Source: Lachnospiraceae bacterium
GTDB lineage: Bacteria; Bacillota_A; Clostridia; Lachnospirales; Lachnospiraceae
DNA: 36,862 nt
NCBI GenBank assembly: GCA_009911175.1
Contig: QXWX01000069.1
Coordinates: 1-36,862, forward strand
Direction of reading: 5' to 3'
Below the pieces are notes generated by a model. That model saw nothing but the letters and a program-made list of their open reading frames with translations, was not told the DNA's origin and did not search any database. Below are positions 8,096-15,760 of the stretch, piece by piece; positions within the stretch are counted from its first letter, which is position 1; every line of letters begins with the position of its first letter. A program made the position numbers and the translations under genes.

Positions 8096-8278
8096 ATGAA
8101 CCGCCGGAAAGTGATCTGTCCCTGCTATCAGGTGACCAAGGGGGACGTGACGGACGCTGTGGAAAAGGGGGCTTCCTCATTTAAGGAAGTGAAGAAAATG
8201 ACTCGGGCCGGGAAGGGCTGCGGGAAATGTAAGAAAAAGGTGAAGAAGCTGACGAAGAAGCTTTTGGCAAAACAATAA
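8096..8278 (+). CDS. Bfd-like [2Fe-2S] protein
   Basis: This 60-residue protein is built around the BFD/Fer2_BFD [2Fe-2S] motif, with C8, C10, C42 and C45 in the C-x-C...C-x2-C pattern of bacterioferritin-associated ferredoxin. The tail is very lysine-rich. Bfd donates electrons to the storage protein so that iron can be released. Here the partner is probably the ferritin encoded 2 nt upstream, although classical Bfd works with heme-containing bacterioferritin. It has no strong ribosome site and probably relies on translational coupling. A strong terminator follows. Related small BFD proteins also occur as domains of other enzymes, so the ferritin link is an inference from position. Confidence 0.82.
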   Translation: MNRRKVICPCYQVTKGDVTDAVEKGASSFKEVKKMTRAGKGCGKCKKKVKKLTKKLLAKQ

Positions 8279-8284
8279 AGGATT

Positions 8285-8323
8285 ACCCGCTGCCTGGTGG
8301 AATTGGGCAGCGGGTATTTTTTT
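8285..8323 (+). terminator. Intrinsic terminator of the ferritin-bfd operon
   Basis: A perfect 10-bp stem (ACCCGCTGCC at 8285-8294, GGCAGCGGGT at 8306-8315) is followed by a run of T residues. Confidence 0.92.
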
Positions 8324-8338
8324 GAAGTTCCAATTATT

Positions 8339-8485
8339 GTTACATGTCACACACTGACCAATCACTACGCTGATTGGTCAGGAGGATGCACATAAAAGCT
8401 GGGATTCAGGCCGTCCATTGTCGTAGGCAATTTAAAATGACGGCCTGAGTTACAGGGCACGCCTGGTCAAGGTGTGACCTGTAAC
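8339..8485. repeat. Full-length 147-bp dispersed structured element, copy A
   Basis: The element starts with GTTACATGTCACAC and ends with the near inverse GTGTGACCTGTAAC. Inside are a GACCAATCA/TGATTGGTC stem, a CAGGCCGTC/GACGGCCTG stem and a terminal GTTACAGG/CCTGTAAC stem. Flanks are CAATTATT and CAATGATT, which fits an 8-bp target duplication with one change. It sits between the ferritin terminator and the moaC promoter. No protein is encoded. It has the same length as copy B at 14151. Confidence 0.85.
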
Positions 8486-8523
8486 CAATGATTCTACCGG
8501 CCAGCCTGTTATTTTCTAAAATG

Positions 8524-8552
8524 TTGACAGGCCCGGCAGTTTTCAGTATAAT
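8524..8552 (+). promoter_or_regulatory. Consensus sigma-A promoter of moaC
   Basis: TTGACA (8524-8529), a 17-nt spacer and TATAAT (8547-8552) match consensus exactly. The leader to the moaC start is about 105 nt. No Moco-riboswitch fold was recognised by eye. Confidence 0.82.
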
Positions 8553-8663
8553 CGAAACCATGATGAACGGAGCGAAACGGCCGTTTTTTGCGGAACAGAG
8601 GATGAAAGCAGCCGGGAAGGTAAAACGGGTACAGGAAACAGATCGGGGGAAAGGGAGATGGAT

Positions 8664-9182
8664 ATGGGGCTGACGCATTTTGACGAAGAGGGAAAGGCAG
8701 TCATGGTAGACGTGACGAATAAGGAGGACACGGTCCGGGAGGCGGCGGCCACCGGGAAGATCCAGGTGAGCCCCGAGGTATATGAGGCGATCCGGAACGG
8801 GACGGTGGGGAAAGGAGACGTGCTGGGCGTGGCGTCCACGGCGGGGATCATGGGAGCCAAGCGGACGTCGGAACTGATCCCGATGTGCCATATCCTGCCT
8901 TTGACCAACTGTAGGGTGCGGTTTGAGATGGCGCCGGAGGAATCTACGATCTACTGCTACTGCACGGTGAAGACGACAGGCAAGACCGGGGTGGAGATGG
9001 AGGCGCTGACCGGGGTGAGCGTGGCCCTTCTGACGATCTATGACATGTGCAAGGCATTGGACAAGTCCATGGAGATCGGGGAGATCTATCTTTGCCGGAA
9101 GACCGGCGGCAAGAGCGGGGAGATCCGCAATGAGAACCATCAGAATACCGCGCGGAAGGCGAAGGAGCTGCACCTGTGGTAG
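8664..9182 (+). CDS. moaC: Cyclic pyranopterin monophosphate synthase
   Basis: MoaC acts with MoaA in the first step of molybdenum cofactor synthesis, turning the GTP-derived intermediate into cyclic pyranopterin monophosphate in the cytoplasm. The 172-residue product shows LTHFDEEGKAVMVDV at the N-terminus, the IPMCHILPLTNC block and the active-site GKTGVEMEALTGV...TIYDMCKA region. I chose ATG 8664 because AAGGGAG lies 6 nt ahead. ATG 8658 lies against that site and is less likely. No other moa or mob gene is in the window. A short leader ORF and prmA follow in the same direction. Confidence 0.93.
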   Translation: MGLTHFDEEGKAVMVDVTNKEDTVREAAATGKIQVSPEVYEAIRNGTVGKGDVLGVASTAGIMGAKRTSELIPMCHILPLTNCRVRFEMAPEESTIYCYCTVKTTGKTGVEMEALTGVSVALLTIYDMCKALDKSMEIGEIYLCRKTGGKSGEIRNENHQNTARKAKELHLW

Positions 9183-9194
9183 GAGGAAGGCGAC

Positions 9195-9263
9195 ATGCCT
9201 CTGACCGAAGGTGAGTGGGCGTTTCATTGGAATACGAGGAGGAACGATTATGAAATGGAATAA
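9195..9263 (+). CDS. Possible 22-codon leader ORF overlapping prmA
   Basis: An ATG at 9195 has AGGAGG 8 nt upstream and opens a 22-codon frame (MPLTEGEWAFHW...). The frame ends with TAA at 9261-9263, 11 nt inside prmA in another frame. The prmA ribosome site lies within it. It could couple prmA translation to transcription from moaC, or be a chance frame behind a good ribosome site. I know no homologue. Confidence 0.3.
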   Translation: MPLTEGEWAFHWNTRRNDYEME

Positions 9264-10200
9264 ATTTCGTTTGAAAACGACGACCGAAGCCGAGGATATT
9301 GTCAGCAGCATGCTGATGGATCTTGGCATCCAGGGGGTGGAGATTGAGGATAAGGTTCCTCTGACCGCGGCGGACAAGGAGCAGATGTTTGTGGATATCC
9401 TGCCGGAGACCGGGGCGGACGACGGGGTGGCTTACTTAAGCTTTTACCTGGACGAAGAGGAGGACGCGGGGGCAATCCTCGCGGAGGTGCGCGGCGGGCT
9501 TTCAGAGCTTTCCGCGTGGACGGACGTGGGAGAAGGCATCATTGAGGAATCCCAGACCGAGGATCTGGACTGGATGAACAACTGGAAGCAGTATTTTCAT
9601 CAGTTTTATGTGGATGACATCCTGATCATTCCGTCCTGGGAGGATGTGAAGCCGGAGGACAGTGAGAAAATGGTCATCCACATTGACCCGGGCACGGCGT
9701 TCGGCACGGGGATGCATGAGACGACCCAGCTCTGTATCCGCCAGATCCGCAAATACGTGACCGACCGGACCCGGATCCTGGATGTGGGCTGCGGCAGCGG
9801 GATCCTGGGGATGCTGGCGCTCAAATTCGGGGCAGCCTATTCGGTGGGGACGGATCTGGATCCTTGTGCCGTGGAGGCCACCCATGAGAACATGCAGGGA
9901 AACGGCATCCGTCCGGACCAGTACGAGGTCATGATCGGCAACCTCATCAACGACCCGGAGATCCAGGAGCGGGTGGGATATGAGAAGTATGACATCGTGG
10001 CGGCAAATATCCTGGCGGATGTGCTCGTGGAGCTGACCCCGGTGATCGTGTCCCGGCTGAAACCGGGCGGGATCTACATCACCAGCGGGATCATTGACGA
10101 CAAGGAACAGACGGTCGTGGAAGCAGTGGAGCGGGCCGGGCTGGAAGTCCTGGAGGTGACTTACCAGGGCGAGTGGGTGTCCGTGACGGCGAGGAAATAA
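9250..10200 (+). CDS. prmA: Ribosomal protein L11 methyltransferase
   Basis: PrmA methylates lysines and the N-terminus of ribosomal protein L11 using S-adenosylmethionine. The 316-residue protein has the L11-recognition half first. The linker region contains EDLDWMNNWKQYF and IHIDPGTAFGTGMHETT, both family signatures. A Rossmann methyltransferase follows, with ILDVGCGSGILGM as the SAM loop at about residues 177-189 and NILADVLVEL as motif IV. AGGAGG lies 7 nt ahead of the start at 9250. The frame is open upstream but only from this point does it match the family. It is followed by rsmE, a common neighbour in Firmicutes. Confidence 0.94.
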   Translation: MKWNKFRLKTTTEAEDIVSSMLMDLGIQGVEIEDKVPLTAADKEQMFVDILPETGADDGVAYLSFYLDEEEDAGAILAEVRGGLSELSAWTDVGEGIIEESQTEDLDWMNNWKQYFHQFYVDDILIIPSWEDVKPEDSEKMVIHIDPGTAFGTGMHETTQLCIRQIRKYVTDRTRILDVGCGSGILGMLALKFGAAYSVGTDLDPCAVEATHENMQGNGIRPDQYEVMIGNLINDPEIQERVGYEKYDIVAANILADVLVELTPVIVSRLKPGGIYITSGIIDDKEQTVVEAVERAGLEVLEVTYQGEWVSVTARK

Positions 10201-10325
10201 ACGGAGCGCCAGTACATCTGCTGCACAGTATCATAGGATGCAGACAGCCGCATAAGGAGATATGCCGTTGCCGCGCGCATCCGGTCATGGTCTGAGCAGG
10301 AACGCGTTTTGACAGGAGAAAGTAA

Positions 10326-11060
10326 ATGCATCGTTTTTTTATACAACATTCGCAGATACAGGGAAGCAGGCTCTATGTGGAAGGCACGGATGTGAACCAC
10401 ATCAAAAATGTCCTCCGCATGAAGCGCGGAGACCAGGTGATGGTCAGCGACGGGGAGGGGATGCAGTATCTCTGCGCGTTGGAGTCCTTCACGGACGGAC
10501 TGGTGTGGTTTGAGATCGTGGATACCTGGAAGGAAAACAGGGAGCTTTCTTCGAAGTTATACCTGTTTCAGGGGCTTCCGAAGAGCGACAAGATGGAGCT
10601 GATCATCCAGAAGGCTACGGAGCTTGGCGTGTATGAGGTCGTGCCGGTAGTGACAGGCCGGACGGTGGTCAGGCTGGATGAGAAGAAGGCGCAGAAAAAG
10701 ACCGCGCGGTGGAATGCCATTGCGGAATCCGCGGCCAAGCAGTCGGGACGCAGCCGGATCCCCCGGGTGCGGGAGGCCATGACCTTTTCCGAGGCGCTTG
10801 CCTCTGCCGGGGAACTGGATGTGCTCCTGATCCCCTATGAAAAAGCGGAAGGAATGGAGGCCACCCGGCAGGTCATTGAAGGGATCCGTCCGGGACAGTC
10901 GGTGGGGATCTTTATCGGGCCGGAGGGCGGATTCGAGGAAGCGGAGGTGGAGCAGGCCGTGGCTCTCGGCGCGGCGCCGGTAACGCTGGGGAGACGGATC
11001 CTGCGGACGGAAACGGCCGGATTCGTGATGCTGTCCATGCTGCTTTATCATTTGGAGTAG
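10326..11060 (+). CDS. rsmE: 16S rRNA (uracil-1498-N3)-methyltransferase
   Basis: RsmE makes m3U1498 in 16S rRNA near the decoding centre. The 244-residue SPOUT-fold protein starts with MHRFFI and the PUA-like segment containing HIKNVLRMKRGD. The C-terminal knot shows LPKSDKMELIIQKATELGV, IGPEGGFEEAE and LGRRILRTETA, which bind SAM. An AGGAGA site precedes the start. It follows prmA after 125 bp, in which I see no clear promoter or terminator, so the two are probably co-transcribed. Confidence 0.94.
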   Translation: MHRFFIQHSQIQGSRLYVEGTDVNHIKNVLRMKRGDQVMVSDGEGMQYLCALESFTDGLVWFEIVDTWKENRELSSKLYLFQGLPKSDKMELIIQKATELGVYEVVPVVTGRTVVRLDEKKAQKKTARWNAIAESAAKQSGRSRIPRVREAMTFSEALASAGELDVLLIPYEKAEGMEATRQVIEGIRPGQSVGIFIGPEGGFEEAEVEQAVALGAAPVTLGRRILRTETAGFVMLSMLLYHLE

Positions 11061-11197
11061 CAAGGATATACAGATGACTGCTCACGCGGTGCCGCACACG
11101 CGCCGCGCGGCATCCGGCCAATACAGGACCGAATCAGGAACGACTCTCCCGGTTCTATCATATTTTGTAAGTAAGAAATAAAAAAAGGAAAGATATC

Positions 11198-12355
11198 ATG
11201 GAAGTTTACTTGGATAATTCGGCGACCACCCGGTGCTATCCGGAGGTCGGCGAACTGGTTTATAAAGTAATGTGCAGGGATTACGGCAATCCCTCCTCCA
11301 TGCACCGCAAGGGTGTGGAGGCAGAGCACTATGTCAAGGAATCAAAAGAGACCCTCGCCCGGCTTTTGAAGGTGAATGCGAAGGAAATTTTCTTTACTTC
11401 GGGCGGGACGGAGAGCGACAACCTGGCTCTGATCGGAACCGCAAGGGCGGCGCGCAGGTCGGGCAATCATCTGATTACGTCCGCCATCGAGCATCCGGCG
11501 ATCCTCAATACAATGCGCCATCTGGAGGAGGAAGAGGGCTTCCGGGTCACCTACCTTCCGGTGGATGCCAACGGGCAGATTAAGCTGGAGGCACTGCGGG
11601 AAGCGCTCTGCAAGGAAACGATCCTGGTGTCGGTCATGTATGTGAACAACGAGGTGGGAGCCGTGCAGCCCGTCGAACAGGCGGCAAGGATCGTAAAAAG
11701 CTATAACCCGGCGATCTTATTTCATACGGACGCGGTCCAGGGCTTCGGGAAATACAGGATCTATCCGAAGCGGCTGGGTGTGGACCTTTTGTCCGCCAGC
11801 GGGCACAAGATCCACGGACCCAAAGGGATCGGCTTCCTCTATATCAATGAGAGGGTGAAGATCATTCCCATCGTGTATGGCGGAGAGCAGCAGAAAAATA
11901 TCCGTTCCGGCACGGAAAATGTACCGGGGATCGCGGGGATCGGCCTGGCATCGAAGATGATCTACCGGGATCTGGACATGAAGGTGGCGCTGATGCGGGA
12001 ATTGAAGGAGCATTTCCTGGGAGGGGTCACGAAGATTCCGAATACGACAATCCACGGGCTGACGGATGAGAACAGCGCGCCCCACATCATCAGCGTGGGC
12101 TTTGCGGGGGTCCGCAGCGAGGTGCTGCTCCATGCGCTGGAGGAAAAGGGGATCTATGTGTCCTCCGGTTCCGCCTGCGCCTCCAATCATCCCGCGGTGA
12201 GCGGTGTGCTCAAGGGGATCGGCGCGGCCCGGGAATATCTGGACGCCACGCTGCGGTTCAGCATGTCGGAGTTTACCACAAAAGAGGAAATTGACTATAC
12301 GCTGGAAACATTATATAATTGTGTACCGGTACTGCGGAAGTTTACAAGGCGCTGA
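11198..12355 (+). CDS. Cysteine desulfurase, NifS/IscS-like, probable sulfur donor for ThiI
   Basis: This pyridoxal-phosphate enzyme takes sulfur from cysteine and passes it on as a persulfide. The 385 residues show the class V aminotransferase fold, with H99 stacking on the cofactor, K204 in SASGHKIHGPKG as the Schiff-base lysine and C327 in SSGSACASN as the persulfide cysteine. The gene directly precedes thiI. In many Firmicutes a dedicated desulfurase (NifZ/YrvO type) beside thiI feeds tRNA 4-thiouridine synthesis, so that is the likely role here. There is no iscU next to it, which argues against a general Fe-S role. The gap to thiI holds a small palindromic repeat (12364-12397). Confidence 0.9.
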   Translation: MEVYLDNSATTRCYPEVGELVYKVMCRDYGNPSSMHRKGVEAEHYVKESKETLARLLKVNAKEIFFTSGGTESDNLALIGTARAARRSGNHLITSAIEHPAILNTMRHLEEEEGFRVTYLPVDANGQIKLEALREALCKETILVSVMYVNNEVGAVQPVEQAARIVKSYNPAILFHTDAVQGFGKYRIYPKRLGVDLLSASGHKIHGPKGIGFLYINERVKIIPIVYGGEQQKNIRSGTENVPGIAGIGLASKMIYRDLDMKVALMRELKEHFLGGVTKIPNTTIHGLTDENSAPHIISVGFAGVRSEVLLHALEEKGIYVSSGSACASNHPAVSGVLKGIGAAREYLDATLRFSMSEFTTKEEIDYTLETLYNCVPVLRKFTRR

Positions 12356-12363
12356 AATGGGTC

Positions 12364-12397
12364 GTTACAGGAAGCTGGTTCACCAGTGACCTGTAAT
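12364..12397. repeat. Partial copy of the dispersed element (terminal stem only)
   Basis: GTTACAGG and CCTGTAAT frame an 18-nt middle containing CTGGT and GTGA. This resembles the last 37 bp of the full elements at 8339 and 14151. It lies between the desulfurase gene and thiI. It may be a solo stem-loop, or the remnant of a longer copy. Confidence 0.5.
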
Positions 12398-12449
12398 GAT
12401 GGACAGGGGCAGAGGAACTCTGCCCTTTGGAAATCTAAAGGAGAACAGC

Positions 12450-13631
12450 ATGAAGTTTCATTCATTTTTAATTAAGTACGGTGAGATCGGGATCAAGGGG
12501 AAGAACCGGTATATGTTTGAGGACGCGCTGGTGCGCCAGATTCGGTATGCCTTAAAGGATGTGGACGGGACCTTCGCGGTCCGCAAGACCCACGGCAGAG
12601 TCTATGTGGACTGCGAAGGGGAATATGACCAGGAGGACGCGGCGGATGCCCTGAGCCGGGTGTTCGGGATCGTAGGCATCTGTCCGGTGGTCCGTCTGGC
12701 AAATGCAGGCTTTGATCAGCTCAAGGAGGATATTATCGCTTATGTGGCGGAACGGTATCCGGAAAAGAACCAGACCTTTAAGGTGGAATCGCGCAGGAGC
12801 AACAAGCATTATCCGCTTAACTCCATGGAGATTAACTGTGCCCTGGGGGAAGCGATCCTGGAGGCATTTCCTCAGATGCGCGTGGACGTGCATACACCGG
12901 ATATCCTGCTGAATGTGGAGATCCGGGAGGAGGTCTATGTCTATTCGGAGATCATCCCGGGACCGGGGGGCATGCCGGTGGGAACCAATGGGAGCGCCAT
13001 GCTTCTGCTCTCCGGCGGGATCGACAGCCCGGTCGCGGGGTATATGATTGCGAAGCGGGGTGTTGCGCTGGAGGCGACCTATTTCCACGCGCCCCCTTAT
13101 ACCAGCGAGCGCGCCAAGGAAAAGGTGGTGGATCTGGCAAAGCTGGTGGCCCGGTATGCAGGGCCCATCCGGCTGCATGTGGTGAATTTTACAGATATCC
13201 AGTTATATATCTATGAAAAATGTCCTCACGAGGAGCTGACCATCATCATGCGCCGGTATATGATGAAGATCGCGGAGCATTTTGCGCGGAAGGACGGCTG
13301 TCTGGGGCTGATCACCGGAGAGAGCATCGGACAGGTTGCCAGCCAGACCATGCAGAGCCTTGCGGCGACCAACGCGGTGTGCAGTCTTCCGGTCTACCGC
13401 CCGCTGATTGGATTTGACAAACGGGAGATCGTGGAGATCTCGCAGAAGATCGATACCTATGAGACATCCATCCAGCCTTTTGAGGACTGCTGTACGATTT
13501 TTGTGGCAAAGCATCCGGTGACAAGGCCGGATCTGGAGCGGATCGAAAAGTCGGAGCGGAATCTGGAGGAACAGATTGAGGAGCTTGTGAAAACAGCGGT
13601 TGAGACTACGGAAGTGATTGAGATCCGTTAG
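12450..13631 (+). CDS. thiI: tRNA 4-thiouridine synthase
   Basis: ThiI adenylates U8 of tRNA and transfers sulfur to make s4U, a near-UV sensor. It may also serve thiamine thiazole synthesis. The 393-residue protein has the N-terminal ferredoxin-like and THUMP regions (MKFHSFLIKYGEIGIKGKNR onward), the PP-loop SGGIDSPVAGY at 188-198 and the SIGQVASQT block. C347/C348 in EDCCTIF match the catalytic cysteine region of the longer E. coli enzyme. It lacks the C-terminal rhodanese domain of E. coli ThiI, as is usual in Firmicutes, so sulfur must come straight from the desulfurase encoded upstream. AAAGGAG lies 6 nt ahead of the start at 12450. Confidence 0.94.
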   Translation: MKFHSFLIKYGEIGIKGKNRYMFEDALVRQIRYALKDVDGTFAVRKTHGRVYVDCEGEYDQEDAADALSRVFGIVGICPVVRLANAGFDQLKEDIIAYVAERYPEKNQTFKVESRRSNKHYPLNSMEINCALGEAILEAFPQMRVDVHTPDILLNVEIREEVYVYSEIIPGPGGMPVGTNGSAMLLLSGGIDSPVAGYMIAKRGVALEATYFHAPPYTSERAKEKVVDLAKLVARYAGPIRLHVVNFTDIQLYIYEKCPHEELTIIMRRYMMKIAEHFARKDGCLGLITGESIGQVASQTMQSLAATNAVCSLPVYRPLIGFDKREIVEISQKIDTYETSIQPFEDCCTIFVAKHPVTRPDLERIEKSERNLEEQIEELVKTAVETTEVIEIR

Positions 13632-13698
13632 GACGCCGGCGGCAGCCGGGTGAATAAAAGTGAGGAAGATCCGGAGAAGCTTTTTAGATTAAACAGAA

Positions 13699-13730
13699 CA
13701 AAAAAGGCTGCCTCCTGTGTGAGACAGCCT
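13699..13730 (-). terminator. Intrinsic terminator of the HPr-like gene
   Basis: On the minus strand AGGCTG and CTC pair with GAG and CAGCCT, followed by TTTTTT. It lies about 60 nt past the HPr-like stop and may also stop thiI transcription from the other side, though no T-run is present in that direction. A second interrupted palindrome (CAAGCT...AGCTTG, 13742-13767) lies between it and the stop. Confidence 0.82.
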
Positions 13731-13792
13731 GGCGCGGCGGACAAGCTTATATTCAGATATCAGCTTGCCAGGCCCGCCGGTGATCGGGCAGC

Positions 13793-14029
13793 TTATTTGA
13801 TAATGTACGCATCCAGGGCAGCCAGTATGTCCTCCAGTTCTCCATCAGCGTGGATGTTGAGGTCGATCGGCTTGGACAGATCCAGACTGAAAATGCCCAT
13901 GATGGACTTGGCATCTATAACATATCTTCCGGATACTAAATCAAAGTCATTATCATACTTCGTGATCTCATTAACAAATGACTTCACTTTGTCGATTGAA
14001 TTTAATGAAATCTGCACTGTTTTCATCAT
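13793..14029 (-). CDS. HPr-family protein lacking the catalytic histidine
   Basis: The 78-residue protein has the size and C-terminal half of the sugar-phosphotransferase carrier HPr. The AKSIMGIFSLDLSKP segment matches the Ser46 regulatory region, followed by INIHADGE-like strands and a final helix. Where HPr has HARPA with the phosphorylated His15, this protein reads ISLNSIDKVKSF, so it cannot carry phosphate on that histidine. It may be a Crh-like regulatory relative that depends on the serine, or a protein with another role. AGGAGGG lies 7-8 nt ahead of ATG 14029 (a second ATG follows directly). It has its own promoter and terminator and is therefore a single-gene unit. Confidence 0.78.
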   Translation of the reverse strand: MMKTVQISLNSIDKVKSFVNEITKYDNDFDLVSGRYVIDAKSIMGIFSLDLSKPIDLNIHADGELEDILAALDAYIIK

Positions 14030-14082
14030 GATATATCCCTCCTTTGGATGATGAGTTTGAAGGGCCGTTACGCCCTGCATTC

Positions 14083-14111
14083 ATTCTACGGGATAGTCTT
14101 GTAAAAGTCAA
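14083..14111 (-). promoter_or_regulatory. Promoter of the HPr-like gene
   Basis: On the minus strand, TTGACT (14106-14111), a 17-nt spacer and TAGAAT (14083-14088). The leader is about 50 nt. Confidence 0.75.
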
Positions 14112-14150
14112 GAAAAGTGATGAAAAAAATGTTACTATTCGTTACTATTC

Positions 14151-14297
14151 GTTACATGTCACACCCCGACCAATCACCACGCTGATTGGTCGGGAGGATG
14201 CACATAAGAGCTGGTATTCAGGCCGTCCATTGCCGTAGGCAATTTAAAATGACGGCCTGAGTTACAGGGCACGCCTGGTCAAGGTGTGACCTGTAAC
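14151..14297. repeat. Full-length 147-bp dispersed structured element, copy B
   Basis: It has the same length and architecture as copy A: GTTACATGTCACAC start, GTGTGACCTGTAAC end, and three internal stems. The 8 bp on each side are identical (TACTATTC at 14143-14150 and 14298-14305), the footprint of insertion by a transposase. The first stem differs from copy A by a paired change: CCGACC/GGTCGG here against CTGACC/GGTCAG there. The base pairing has therefore been kept while the sequence changed. No coding capacity, so any transposase must act in trans. Confidence 0.9.
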
Positions 14298-14349
14298 TAC
14301 TATTCACGGCATGTAAAAATCAGCTACTATATAAAATTCGGGGGAAGCT

Positions 14350-15735
14350 ATGAGAAAAGCGGCATTGCATAATCTGGGATGTAAGGTAAATGCATATGAG
14401 ACGGCGGCGATGCAGGAGCTGCTGGAGGGGGCGGGATATGAGATTGTGCCTTTTCAGGAGCGGGCGGATGTTTATATCATCAATACCTGTACCGTGACTA
14501 ATATTGCGGACAGGAAGTCCAGACAGATGCTGCGCCGCGCCAGGAAAATGAATCCGGACGCGGTGGTGGTCGCGGCGGGATGCTACGTGCAGGCCCGGGA
14601 GGAGGGGCATCTCGCGATGGATCCTTCGGTGGATATTGTGATCGGGAATAACCGGAAGAAAGACCTGGCGCGGATCCTGGAAGAATATCTGCGGGACGGC
14701 GCAGAGGAAGACGGGCAGATGAGCCGGGTGATCGATATCAACCATACCGGCGAATATGAGGAGCTCCATCTGACAAAACCGGGGGAGCATACCCGGGCTT
14801 ATATCAAGGTGCAGGACGGGTGCAACCAGTTCTGCTCCTACTGCGTCATTCCTTTTGCCCGGGGGCGGGTGCGAAGCCGGAGCCTGAAGAGCGTCGTGGA
14901 AGAGGTGCGGGAGCTGGCCCGAAACGGCTACCGGGAAGTGGTGCTGACCGGGATCCATCTGAGCTCCTACGGGGCGGACTTCCGGGAAAAGGCTCCCAAT
15001 CACGAAGGCTCGGAAGCGTCCGGGGAAATCTTAAACAGGGAGGAACATTTCCCTGCGGGACAGGAAGGAACGGACCTTCTGGCTCTGATCCGGGCGGTCC
15101 ACGAGGTGGACGGGATCCTGCGGATCCGGCTGGGTTCCCTGGAGCCCCGGATCATTACGGAGGAATTTGTCCGGACGGCGGCTGGGCTTGTGAAGCTGTG
15201 TCCGCATTTCCATCTGTCGCTGCAGAGTGGCTGCGACGCGACTCTGAAACGGATGAACCGGCGCTATACGACGGCGGAGTATTTGGAAAAATGCGCCCTT
15301 CTGCGGAAATATTTCCGGAATCCGGCACTGACCACGGATATTATTGTAGGTTTTCCGGGGGAGACGGAGGAGGAATTTGCCGCTTCCATGGAATTTGTGG
15401 ATCAGGTTGATTTTTATGAGACTCACATTTTCAAATATTCCAGGAGAGAGGGGACCAGGGCTGCCGCCATGCCGGACCAGGTGCCGGAGCCTGTGAAGGC
15501 GGAACGAAGCCGGAGGATGATCGAACTGGGGAAGAGGAAGCAGGCGGCGTATGAGAGGAGCTTTCTGGGAAAGGAAGTGGAAGTTCTGGTGGAGGAAGGC
15601 ATGACCGAGGGCGGCAGGGAATATCAGGTGGGCCACACCCGGGAATATCTGAAGATTGCGCTGGAAGCAGAGGAAAATCTGCAGAATCAGATTAGAAAAA
15701 TCCGGATAAATGAGGATTTACAAATTATTCATTGA
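14350..15735 (+). CDS. mtaB: tRNA (N6-threonylcarbamoyladenosine-37-C2) methylthiotransferase
   Basis: This radical-SAM enzyme converts t6A37 to ms2t6A37 in ANN-decoding tRNAs. The 461-residue protein has the N-terminal UPF0004 domain with its three cluster cysteines (LGCKVN, NTCTVTN, AGCYVQ). The radical-SAM triad is C158, C162 and C165 in CNQFCSYC, and a TRAM-like domain lies at the end. The HLGCKVN-like start and the VIPFARGRVRSR segment separate it from MiaB and RimO. An unusual hydrophilic stretch at about residues 211-240 (EKAPNHEGSEASG... to AGQEGT) interrupts the usual SSYG...DLLALI connection. The ribosome site is a weak GGGGAAG. The gene starts 53 bp after a copy of the dispersed element. 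Confidence 0.92.
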   Translation: MRKAALHNLGCKVNAYETAAMQELLEGAGYEIVPFQERADVYIINTCTVTNIADRKSRQMLRRARKMNPDAVVVAAGCYVQAREEGHLAMDPSVDIVIGNNRKKDLARILEEYLRDGAEEDGQMSRVIDINHTGEYEELHLTKPGEHTRAYIKVQDGCNQFCSYCVIPFARGRVRSRSLKSVVEEVRELARNGYREVVLTGIHLSSYGADFREKAPNHEGSEASGEILNREEHFPAGQEGTDLLALIRAVHEVDGILRIRLGSLEPRIITEEFVRTAAGLVKLCPHFHLSLQSGCDATLKRMNRRYTTAEYLEKCALLRKYFRNPALTTDIIVGFPGETEEEFAASMEFVDQVDFYETHIFKYSRREGTRAAAMPDQVPEPVKAERSRRMIELGKRKQAAYERSFLGKEVEVLVEEGMTEGGREYQVGHTREYLKIALEAEENLQNQIRKIRINEDLQIIH

Positions 15736-15760
15736 ATTTTGGATGGGTTTATATTAGAAT
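15733..15760 (+). promoter_or_regulatory. Candidate promoter of the ireB-ruvX-DUF1292 unit
   Basis: TTGAAT (15733-15738, overlapping the mtaB stop), a 16-nt spacer and TAGAAT (15755-15760). The rest of the 213-bp gap before the next gene holds no coding signal. Around 15785-15808 a stretch ending in GGATTGAAAC resembles the end of some CRISPR repeats but occurs once only. Confidence 0.5.

Noticed and set aside
8553..8663. Molybdenum-cofactor riboswitch ahead of moaC
   Set aside because: The leader of about 105 nt is long enough to look for one, but no recognisable conserved helices were seen. A covariance search would settle it.
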